Positions 6,262 through 16,615 of a stretch of DNA of 43,377 nt are shown piece after piece. A program made the position numbers and the translations under genes. The stretch spans positions 1 through 43,377 of the forward strand of contig JAFVGH010000019.1 in NCBI GenBank assembly GCA_017475045.1, in the 5' to 3' direction. The DNA comes from Fibrobacter sp. GTDB taxonomy: Bacteria > Fibrobacterota > Fibrobacteria > Fibrobacterales > Fibrobacteraceae. Under the pieces are notes generated by a model. That model saw only the letters and a program-made list of their open reading frames with translations, was not told the DNA's origin and did not search any database. Within the stretch, counting starts at the first letter, position 1. Every line of letters begins with the position of its first letter.

Positions 6262-8261
6262 TGGCATCAAGACTCGCAAGAATCCTGCTTGCCGTAATGG
6301 CGCTCCCGCTTGTGCTGTTCGCCCAGCCTGTGGAACCCAAGGCCTACACGCAGCCTAGCCCCCAGGACACCCTGTGGGACTCTCCCGACAGCCCAGACCC
6401 CGCCGTCCGTGAAAACGATGCCGGCCGTTGGGTCATCGCCCTCCGGGAACTGATGGAACGGACCTACGACGTATCAGGCCAGAAGGCGGAATGGGTACTG
6501 GGAACATCTATTTTGGGCAACCCCGAACTGAACCCCACCGCATTCGGCATGGGAAGTGTAAGCAGGCGCTTTCCCAGCAAACTTGCAGGACTTTACACCA
6601 CCCGTCTAGGCTACGACGGATCCACCCTGACCCTAAACGGCGAGAACGGAATTCTGACCGAACTTAGGCACGGCATTCCCGTAGACACCCCCATTACGGA
6701 CTTGGCCTGGGAGCGCGGGCCCTTCGACGGAAACGCACTACGACTGGACTTTAGACGCATCATCACCGACTCCGTAGCCCTTGACTTTGGCATCCAGAGC
6801 CGTTCCAACAAGAACAGCAAGGAATACGAGTACCAGAACGTGACCCACTCCCCCTATTTCTCCATGGGCCGTGACTCCACCTCCATTCCCTTCGGTGGCA
6901 GGAACATCGCCATGAACAGCATCCACGTACAGCCCATGCTGACCTGGCGTTTCGGATTCGGCAAAGCCTTCGTGAAGATGAACTACATGGACCTGTACAA
7001 TGCCGACAATTCTACCCACCAGGTAATTCTCGACACCCTGGACAAGGCCAAGCGAACCTTCCAGACCGACCCCTACGGGATATCCATCGAAAGCAGGGGC
7101 TATGGAGCAGGCTTCGAGCTCTACCCCATCAGGGACCTGATTTTCAGTGCAGACATCTACTCGGGCACCCATGAAATCGAAGAGGACTCCCTACCCCACC
7201 TGTACAAGAAGGACACCGTCTGGGTCGACTCCTTGGACATTCAGCATACCGACAGCCTCTACTACGACACCCTTAGGGAATACACCTACGAGACCCTGCT
7301 CGGAGATTTCGGGCTCCGCTACAACACGCTATTCAATCCGGCAATCAAGTTCCAGTATGAATTCCTGGACGGCTACGAGTACTTCGAGGAATACCGCAAG
7401 CAATACCTGCAAGACCGAGAAGTCGGCTATTTGGAACTGTCCGACACGTTAGGGTTCCTGCTGTTCCGCACCCAGGCGGGTATGCAACGCAACAGTTCCA
7501 TCGCAGACGAAGAAGATTACGCCAAGGCCTACTCCGCCGACGCCACCCTGTTGCTTCCCTTCCACTTTAGGGTCAACGGCTCTATCCGCAGGGACAACAA
7601 GTTCCCCGACATGAACCAGCTCGCCTTTATGGACGCAGGGCGTATCACCTTCCCAAACGAAAACCTGACCTACGAAAAGCGTAGGCGCAAGACAGCGAAC
7701 ATCGGCTGGTATTCCAGGGAAGTCTTCTACGGCCTGGGCATCCGCCACGAAAAGGTGAAAACGCCCATCAAGCAGCGCTGGGTCACAGAAAACCTGGGCA
7801 CCAAGGAAGAAGCGTTCCAATGGGTCAACCTGAAAAAGGCAGAAACCTGGGACTGGATGCTACAGACAGGATTCCGTCTTGGGAACTGGAAATTCTACCT
7901 GGAACGTGGGCAGGTATTGGACAGAAAGTACAAGCTTATCGACACACCGGAACTTTACTACAAGGGAAGCATCCATTGGCAGAACCGTTTTGTAGAGAAC
8001 CGTCTGGGTGTAAGCGTCCGTGTAGACTGGCAATGGTTTGACCACCGTTACGACTGCACCATCAACGAACTGGGTGAACCCGAACTGGAGCTGATGAAGC
8101 ACTACCTGGCCCTGGATTTCGAGGCCCGCATGCAGATCCTCTCCTTTGAGCTTTACAACCGCATCGAGAACTTCAACCACAGCATCTACATGCCGGAATC
8201 CGGCTACACCCCCGAAGGACTCCGCTTCGCCTACGGCATTGTGTGGACATTTAGGAACTAG
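6261..8261 (+). CDS. Probable outer-membrane beta-barrel protein, TonB-receptor-like without plug
   Basis: The frame is open further upstream, but the ATG at 6261 overlaps the PHP stop as TAATG and starts a signal peptide (ASRLARILLAVMALPLVLFA), giving 666 residues. The body alternates polar and hydrophobic residues and is rich in aromatic residues, as in barrels. A segment with PDMNQLAF, then GRITFPNENLTYEKRR, then TANIGWY resembles the C-terminal barrel signature of TonB-dependent receptors (a Pro, then 'NpnLkpE'). The protein ends in WTFRN. I see no plug domain or TonB box. It lies in an operon between a PHP phosphoesterase and ligA, which says little about its job. Confidence 0.72.
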   Translation: MASRLARILLAVMALPLVLFAQPVEPKAYTQPSPQDTLWDSPDSPDPAVRENDAGRWVIALRELMERTYDVSGQKAEWVLGTSILGNPELNPTAFGMGSVSRRFPSKLAGLYTTRLGYDGSTLTLNGENGILTELRHGIPVDTPITDLAWERGPFDGNALRLDFRRIITDSVALDFGIQSRSNKNSKEYEYQNVTHSPYFSMGRDSTSIPFGGRNIAMNSIHVQPMLTWRFGFGKAFVKMNYMDLYNADNSTHQVILDTLDKAKRTFQTDPYGISIESRGYGAGFELYPIRDLIFSADIYSGTHEIEEDSLPHLYKKDTVWVDSLDIQHTDSLYYDTLREYTYETLLGDFGLRYNTLFNPAIKFQYEFLDGYEYFEEYRKQYLQDREVGYLELSDTLGFLLFRTQAGMQRNSSIADEEDYAKAYSADATLLLPFHFRVNGSIRRDNKFPDMNQLAFMDAGRITFPNENLTYEKRRRKTANIGWYSREVFYGLGIRHEKVKTPIKQRWVTENLGTKEEAFQWVNLKKAETWDWMLQTGFRLGNWKFYLERGQVLDRKYKLIDTPELYYKGSIHWQNRFVENRLGVSVRVDWQWFDHRYDCTINELGEPELELMKHYLALDFEARMQILSFELYNRIENFNHSIYMPESGYTPEGLRFAYGIVWTFRN

Positions 8262-10441
<2,180 letters not shown>

Positions 10442-10442
<1 letters not shown>

Positions 10443-10466
10443 ATGGCGGCTTAGGGCCGCCATGAC
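10442..10466 (-). repeat. REP-like hairpin after ligA
   Basis: Perfect 8-bp stem ATGGCGGC (10443-10450) / GCCGCCAT (10456-10463), loop TTAGG, then GAC. On the minus strand it starts GTCATGGCGG and ends CCATC, a GC-variant of the same family. No T tract follows on either side, so it is not a typical intrinsic terminator, though it lies between convergent ligA and ompA-type genes. Confidence 0.7.
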
Positions 10467-10486
10467 GCAGAAAGAATGGACCGTTT

Positions 10487-11206
10487 CTATTCCGTCACCG
10501 CACCCACTTCAGAGGCGTTGATCACCCGGATTTCGATACGGCGGTTGGCCTTACGGCCTGCCTCGGTGGCGTTATCGGCCTTGGGCCTGCTGGAACCATA
10601 ACCCACAGCAGTCACACGGTCGGGAGAAATGCCCTTGTTGATCATGTAGGCACGAACGCTAGCGGCACGTTCTTCAGACAATGTCTGGTTCAGCTCGTCG
10701 CTACCCTCAGAACTGGTGTGGCCTTCGATTTCCACCTTGGCCTTGGTATTACGCTTGAGGCCTGCAATGGCAGAATTCAGAGTTTTCAACGAACTGGGCA
10801 CCAACTCGGCACTGCCAGCCTTGAAAGTTACACCGGTCAGTTCAGCACGGGTGTCGTCGAACACCACCGTCACGCCGCCGGTACTTGCCGTCAGAGAAAC
10901 GTAGGGCGTCTCGCCGCACTCAAAGGGTCCGGTCAGGCTTTCGCAAAGAATCTTGTAGGAATCTTCGCGAGGTATATGGAAACTGACTTCACCGTAGGTA
11001 TCCGTCGTCACCTTGATCTTGTTCTTGGGCTTCTTGATTCCCACAAAGGTCAGGGTCTTCTTGGCATGAGGAACATCGTCATCGTTCACGTAAGTGATGT
11101 TCAGAACCGCGTGAGTCTTGTTGGGGGTCAGCTCCTTTGCAAAGGTAGAAGGAACCGCAATCAAAGAAGCAACCGCCAAGGACAAGGCAAAACGAAAACC
11201 TTTCAT
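10487..11206 (-). CDS. OmpA-family peptidoglycan-binding envelope protein
   Basis: A 239-residue exported protein. The ATG at 11206 is preceded by AGGAG and starts a signal peptide (MKGFRFALSLAVASLIAVPS). Residues about 25-120 resemble a small Ig-like or carboxypeptidase-regulatory-like fold. Residues about 135-235 are an OmpA_C domain: FKAGSAEL, KVEIEGHTSSEGSD, LSEERAASVRAYM, GYGSSRP and NRRIEIRV, with the acidic and arginine positions that bind diaminopimelate in this family. No lipobox and no barrel are seen, so it is periplasmic or loosely attached. The longer frame to 11239 is less likely because it displaces the signal peptide. Confidence 0.88.
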   Translation of the reverse strand: MKGFRFALSLAVASLIAVPSTFAKELTPNKTHAVLNITYVNDDDVPHAKKTLTFVGIKKPKNKIKVTTDTYGEVSFHIPREDSYKILCESLTGPFECGETPYVSLTASTGGVTVVFDDTRAELTGVTFKAGSAELVPSSLKTLNSAIAGLKRNTKAKVEIEGHTSSEGSDELNQTLSEERAASVRAYMINKGISPDRVTAVGYGSSRPKADNATEAGRKANRRIEIRVINASEVGAVTE

Positions 11207-11274
11207 ATAAACTCCTAGAAATAACAACCCATACCCCAAGGAAACACCTTGAGGCTATTTCCCGGAGAGCAATA

Positions 11275-11282
11275 CAAATATA
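11275..11282 (-). promoter_or_regulatory. TAnnTTTG promoter element of the OmpA-type gene
   Basis: TATATTTG on the minus strand, about 70 nt before the ATG at 11206. It leaves a leader of about 60 nt with an AGGAG site near its end. Confidence 0.5.
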
Positions 11283-11302
11283 GGTTTTTATTTGGGCTAT
11301 AG

Positions 11303-11498
11303 GTCGCAATGCTCACCTTTTTTCTACATTGGCGCTCCTTCGGAGCGCATGTAGTACGGCTCGGTCATGACAATCCGTGCAAGCACATAGACGCCTTTGG
11401 CGTCTATTGCTTCGGCTCAAAAAGTGCGAAAACTAGTTTTCGCACTTTGTTCGCCTTGCACACGATTGTCGCGACGCTCGCCTTTTGCTACATTTGGC
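11303..11498. repeat. Palindrome-rich region bounded by a 31-bp imperfect direct repeat
   Basis: Copies of a 31-bp segment lie at 11303-11333 and 11468-11498; both run GTCGC, GCTC, CCTTTT, CTACATT, GGC. The second copy holds the sufB promoter element. Between them are four inverted structures: CTACAT plus GCGCTCC / GGAGCGC plus ATGTAG (11324-11354); ATAGACGCC / GGCGTCTAT with loop TTT (11387-11407); a perfect 28-bp palindrome with arm AAAGTGCGAAAACT (11421-11448); and an outer pair GACAATC-C-GTGCAAG (11369-11383) with CTTGCAC-AC-GATTGTC (11455-11470) that encloses the two middle hairpins. This may be a promoter duplication, a small non-autonomous element, or an operator cluster for the suf gene. 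Confidence 0.7.
11489..11496 (+). promoter_or_regulatory. sufB promoter element, probably leaderless
   Basis: TACATTTG ends 8 nt before the sufB ATG. An ATTG at 11465-11468 lies 20 nt upstream, close to the spacing of the Bacteroidetes -33/-7 promoter. No Shine-Dalgarno is visible in the 8 nt before the ATG. Confidence 0.5.
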
Positions 11499-11504
11499 CA
11501 CACC

Positions 11505-12920
<1,416 letters not shown>

Positions 12921-13058
12921 CGCGCTTACAAAAACATTCCTTTTTCCTTATTTGGCTTCTTTATAAAGTACACTCGGGATTTTCTTCGGAGTGGCGTTAA
13001 GATAAGGGCCAAAAAAAGCTATCTTTTCAGGAAAAGAGGCGAAAAAGAGAACACCTTT

Positions 13059-14309
13059 ATGAGCAAAAGAAGAGTCGTCATTACAGGCATCGGTGCCGTA
13101 ACCCCCGTCGGAAAAAATGTGGCCGACATGTGGCAATCCATCAAGCAGGGCAAAAGTGGTATCGGTCCCATCACGCTGTTTGACGCCTCCAACTGCTCCG
13201 TTAAAATCGCCGCCGAAATCAAGGATTTCAAGCCCGAAGAACACGGGATCGACCCGAAAGAGGCCCGCCGTATGGCACGCTTCACCCAGTTCTTGGTAGG
13301 GGCCGCCAACGAGGCGGTGAAAGACGCTGGCCTCAGCCGCGAACAGCTCGCCGAAGACACCACGGGAATCGTGGCCGGAAACGGCCTTTCTGGAATGGAC
13401 GTGCTTGACGAAACCTACAACAAGTATATAGAAGGTGGCAAGCGCAGGGTATCGCCCCTGGCCATGCCGGAACTGATTCCCAACGAAGCCTGCGCCAACG
13501 TTTCCATCGCGCTGGGCATTACGGGACTTGCCCATACGGTGTGCACCGCCTGTGCCTCCGGCACCGACGCCATCGGGGTCGCCCTGGATAACATCCGGTC
13601 CGGACGCTTGGACGTGTGCCTGGCCGGCGGTTCCGAAAGCGGCATCACGGAGTACTCCATCAAGAGTTTCGCCGGCATGCACGCCCTGACCGACAAGTTT
13701 AACGACGCCCCCGAAAAGGCGTCCCGCCCCTTCGACAAAGACCGTAGCGGCTTTGTCATGGGCGAAGGCGGTGCCGTGATGGTCCTGGAAGAACTGGAAC
13801 ATGCCAAGGCCCGCGGCGCGAAAATCTATGCGGAACTGGCCGGCTACGGCGCCTCTGCCGACGCCTACCACATCACCAGCCCCCGCCCAGGTGGAGAAAC
13901 CTGCGCCAAGGCCATGAGCCGCGCCCTGAAAGATGCCGAAGTCGCCCCCACAGAGGTGAACTACTACAACGCACACGGGACCTCTACCCACCTGAACGAC
14001 ATTACCGAAACCGAGATGCTGAAAATCGTGCTGGGCGAACACGCCCACAAGATCAAGGTGTCTAGCACCAAGAGCATGACCGGCCACTGCGTCGGAGCCG
14101 CCGGCGTCATCGAGGCCATCATCTCCACCCTCGCCATCCGCGACTCCTTCTACCCCGCCACCCTGAACCTGGACACTCCCGACGAGGGCTGTGACCTCGA
14201 TTACGTGCCGAAAGTCGGCGTAGAAGGCAACATCGACGTGGCCGTTTCCGCCTCACTTGGGTTCGGCGGCCATAATGGCGTGGTGGTCATCAAAAAATTC
14301 AATGGCTAA
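13059..14309 (+). CDS. fabF: Beta-ketoacyl-ACP synthase II
   Basis: Condenses malonyl-ACP with acyl-ACP in type II fatty acid synthesis. The 416-residue protein has a complete thiolase fold: catalytic C165 in VCTACASGTDAIG, first active-site His in NAHGTSTHLND, the Lys in SSTKSMTGH, and second His in TGHCVGAAG, plus the C-terminal SLGFGGHNG. No acyl carrier protein gene lies next to it, unlike the common acpP-fabF pair; instead fabV follows after 27 nt. The 138-nt leader carries no strong Shine-Dalgarno; GAG at 13047 is the best candidate. Confidence 0.96.
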   Translation: MSKRRVVITGIGAVTPVGKNVADMWQSIKQGKSGIGPITLFDASNCSVKIAAEIKDFKPEEHGIDPKEARRMARFTQFLVGAANEAVKDAGLSREQLAEDTTGIVAGNGLSGMDVLDETYNKYIEGGKRRVSPLAMPELIPNEACANVSIALGITGLAHTVCTACASGTDAIGVALDNIRSGRLDVCLAGGSESGITEYSIKSFAGMHALTDKFNDAPEKASRPFDKDRSGFVMGEGGAVMVLEELEHAKARGAKIYAELAGYGASADAYHITSPRPGGETCAKAMSRALKDAEVAPTEVNYYNAHGTSTHLNDITETEMLKIVLGEHAHKIKVSSTKSMTGHCVGAAGVIEAIISTLAIRDSFYPATLNLDTPDEGCDLDYVPKVGVEGNIDVAVSASLGFGGHNGVVVIKKFNG

Positions 14310-14336
14310 AAAGTTTAATTAACAAGAGGAAAGAAA

Positions 14337-15542
14337 ATGATTATTCAACCTATGATCCGTAGCAACATGTGCGTCAACGCCCACCCGGCAGGCTGTGCCG
14401 CCGATGTGGTCCGTCAAATCAAGTACGTACAGAAGAAGAAAGCCGAACGTGGCGAGCCCAAGGCCGCCCCGAAGACCGTCCTCGTGGTAGGCTGCTCCAC
14501 AGGCTACGGGCTTGCTAGCCGTATTTCCGCCGCCTTCGAATTCGGTGCCGACACCATCGGTATCTCCTTCGAAAAGGAAGGCGCCGATTCTCCGCGTCAG
14601 AAGAGCGGTACTCCCGGCTGGTACAACAACATGGCTTTCGACCGCGAAGCCAAGGCCGCAGGCCTCCAGTCTATCACTTTCAACGGCGACGCCTTCTCTC
14701 ACGACATGCGCAAGAAGGTCATCGAAACCGTGAAGCAGATGGGCCGTAAGATCGACCTGATCATCTACAGCGTAGCCTCCGCCGTCCGCGTAGACCCGGA
14801 TTCCGGCGAGATGTACCGCAGCGTGTTGAAACCCATCGGTGAAACCTTCACCGGCGAGACCATCGACTGCATGACCGGAAAGATCAGCACCATCAGCGCA
14901 GAGCCCGCCACTGCCGAAGAGGCTGCCAACACCGTCAAGGTGATGGGCGGCGAGGACTGGGCACTTTGGATTAAGCAGCTCGCCGCGGCGGGCGTGCTGA
15001 ACGAAGGCGTCAAGACTGTGGCCTACTCCTACATTGGTCCGAGCCTTTCCCACGCCATCTATCGTGACGGCACCATCGGTGGCGCCAAGAAGCACCTGGA
15101 AAAGACAGCCAAGGAACTCCACGCCGAACTGCAGGCAAGCCTCAAGGGCGAAGCCTACGTGTCCGTGAACAAGGGCCTGGTGACCCGTTCCAGCGCCGTT
15201 ATTCCTATCATCCCGCTGTACCTGTCCGTGCTGTTCAAGGTCATGAAGGAACAGGGCACCCACGAAGGCTGCATCGAGCAGATGGAACGCCTTTTTGCCG
15301 AACGTCTCTACACCGGTAGCGCCGTTCCCACCGACGAAAACCACCTTATCCGCATCGACGACTGGGAAATGGACCCCAAGGTCCAGGAAGAAGTCAAGAA
15401 GCGCATGGCCACCATCACCCAGGAAAACTTTGCCCAGGTAGGCGACCTGGAAGGCTACCGCCACGATTTCTTGGCCACCAACGGTTTCGACGTGGAAGGC
15501 GTGGACTACAACGCCGACGTGGCCTCCATGGAGACCATTTAA
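14337..15542 (+). CDS. fabV: Trans-2-enoyl-ACP/CoA reductase, FabV type
   Basis: Reduces the enoyl intermediate with NADH, the last step of each elongation cycle. The 401-residue length, the N-terminal MIIQPMIRSNMCVNAHPAGC, the nucleotide-binding segment VLVVGCSTGYGLASRI and the long-spaced active site Y-x8-K (YRDGTIGGAK) are hallmarks of the FabV/TER group rather than FabI. AAGAGGAAAG precedes the ATG. Pairing with fabF supports a role in fatty acid synthesis as enoyl-ACP reductase; a trans-2-enoyl-CoA reductase role (TER) is the alternative within the family. FabV enzymes are generally poorly inhibited by triclosan. Confidence 0.95.
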   Translation: MIIQPMIRSNMCVNAHPAGCAADVVRQIKYVQKKKAERGEPKAAPKTVLVVGCSTGYGLASRISAAFEFGADTIGISFEKEGADSPRQKSGTPGWYNNMAFDREAKAAGLQSITFNGDAFSHDMRKKVIETVKQMGRKIDLIIYSVASAVRVDPDSGEMYRSVLKPIGETFTGETIDCMTGKISTISAEPATAEEAANTVKVMGGEDWALWIKQLAAAGVLNEGVKTVAYSYIGPSLSHAIYRDGTIGGAKKHLEKTAKELHAELQASLKGEAYVSVNKGLVTRSSAVIPIIPLYLSVLFKVMKEQGTHEGCIEQMERLFAERLYTGSAVPTDENHLIRIDDWEMDPKVQEEVKKRMATITQENFAQVGDLEGYRHDFLATNGFDVEGVDYNADVASMETI

Positions 15543-15553
15543 GCGAATTAAAA

Positions 15554-15617
15554 GTCATCCCCGCGACCTTTACTCGTCATCCCCGCGAATTAAAAGTCAT
15601 CCCCGCGACCTTTACTC
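15554..15617 (+). repeat. Tandem half-units of the REP-like family
   Basis: Two sorts of half-unit alternate: GTCATCCCCGCGACC plus TTTACTC (22 bp) and GTCATCCCCGCGAA plus TTAAAA (20 bp). A 42-bp composite (15554-15595) is followed by another 22-bp unit (15596-15617), and then the full hairpin. The first 12-13 bases of each are identical and only the spacers differ. Confidence 0.85.
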
Positions 15618-15647
15618 GTCATCCCCGCGAACGCGGGGATCTTTTTT
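15618..15647 (+). terminator. Full REP-like hairpin acting as intrinsic terminator after fabV
   Basis: Stem ATCCCCGCG (15621-15629) / CGCGGGGAT (15632-15640), followed by C and six T. It is both the last, complete member of the repeat array and a good rho-independent terminator for the fabF-fabV transcript. Confidence 0.75.
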
Positions 15648-15685
15648 GTATCTTTACGGGAGACAAATTAGCACAGGAGCATCAT

Positions 15686-15811
15686 ATGTCCGATTGGCTG
15701 TTTAAATCGTGGGTAAAGGTTTCCATCGTAACGGTTATCCTTTTCTTTTTCTACCACCTGTTCATCTCCCTGAAGCTGGACCAGGAAAACTCCAACAATT
15801 CAAACGATTAA
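15686..15811 (+). CDS. Small single-span membrane protein, 41 residues
   Basis: A short frame with a good AGGAG (15674-15678) 7 nt before the ATG. The peptide starts MSDWLFKSWVKVSIV, has a hydrophobic aromatic stretch of about 18 residues (VSIVTVILFFFYHLFISL), and ends with a polar tail rich in Asn and Asp. It should be anchored in the inner membrane with one helix. The stop is 10 nt before the next gene, so it is first in the probable operon with the deacetylase-like protein, the acyl-CoA synthetase and the MFS carrier. Promoter-like TATCTTTA lies at about 15649. Function unknown; a small accessory subunit of the downstream transporter is one possibility. Confidence 0.7.
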   Translation: MSDWLFKSWVKVSIVTVILFFFYHLFISLKLDQENSNNSND

Positions 15812-15821
15812 GGTTCTCCCT

Positions 15822-16592
15822 ATGGAACAGAACAAGGACATCGCCGATATCCAGGCCGCCGAAGCGGTATTCCACAAGAAGAAAAAGTTCATCCTGTGCT
15901 ACCACAGCTTTAGCGTCATGAACTTCAAGAAGGCCCGCGTACAGATTCGGAAAATTGCCGAAGCCGCGGGGTCGCCCATCAGCATCGCTGTGGTGCCCGC
16001 CTTTGGCGCCGCCCCGGAATCCGAAGCCGAAGAGTTCCGCGAAGAACTGGAAAAGTTCGTGCAGGAAGGCTACGAGATCATGCTCCACGGTGCCCGCCAC
16101 CGCGCAGACCTTTCCCTGAAGCGTAGCCTCCAGGGCAAGCTTGCCCTCATGATTTCCAACAACGGGGCCGAATTCGCCGGTCTCAACGAACGCCTGACCC
16201 AGGCACTCCTCAAGCGTAGCCTCGCCCTCTGGAAAGCCCATGGTACCGGCAAACCCTCCGGATTCATTCCGCCCATCTGGTTTGGCAACAAGTACCTCAA
16301 GGAACAGGCCCTGGAAATCTTCGACTACTACGAAGACTACCACGGCATCTACAAGAAGGTTGGCGACAAGATCAAGAAGACCTATTCCAAGACTCTCAGC
16401 TTTGCCGTTATCCCGAGTGCACTGCTGGGACTTGCCCAGACCTACGCCTGCCTCCGTATGCTCCTGCCGGGGGGCGTCCACCGTCTGGTGTTCCACGAAA
16501 AGGACTTCAGGACCATCGGCGAAAAGCGCATTTTGAACATGGTGCGCTACACCTCCACCATGCGTGAAAAAATCATGTACAAGGATCTATAA
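15822..16592 (+). CDS. Polysaccharide-deacetylase-like protein (DUF2334-like)
   Basis: A 256-residue protein without signal peptide. Segments FILCYHSFSVMN, SISIAVVPAFG and GYEIMLHGARHRADLS match the first strands and the His-bearing motif of carbohydrate esterase 4 relatives in the DUF2334 group, where 'vP.....' and 'e..lHGy.H' are typical. GKPSGFIPPIWFGNKYLKEQAL is the usual 'F.pP.w' segment. A general NodB-type deacetylase would have a clearer DD pair, which I do not see. It sits 10 nt after the small membrane protein and 23 nt before the acyl-CoA synthetase. Substrate cannot be read from the sequence. Confidence 0.65.
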   Translation: MEQNKDIADIQAAEAVFHKKKKFILCYHSFSVMNFKKARVQIRKIAEAAGSPISIAVVPAFGAAPESEAEEFREELEKFVQEGYEIMLHGARHRADLSLKRSLQGKLALMISNNGAEFAGLNERLTQALLKRSLALWKAHGTGKPSGFIPPIWFGNKYLKEQALEIFDYYEDYHGIYKKVGDKIKKTYSKTLSFAVIPSALLGLAQTYACLRMLLPGGVHRLVFHEKDFRTIGEKRILNMVRYTSTMREKIMYKDL

Positions 16593-16615
16593 GGTCTGTA
16601 TACGGGAACCGAACA

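Noticed and set aside
11397..11504. 36-residue N-terminal extension of SufB
   Set aside because: It translates the palindromic intergenic DNA; the family start is at 11505.
15554..15641. CRISPR array
   Set aside because: Repeats are 12-13 bp with 8-10 bp spacers that recur, and they end in a terminator hairpin; no cas genes are near.
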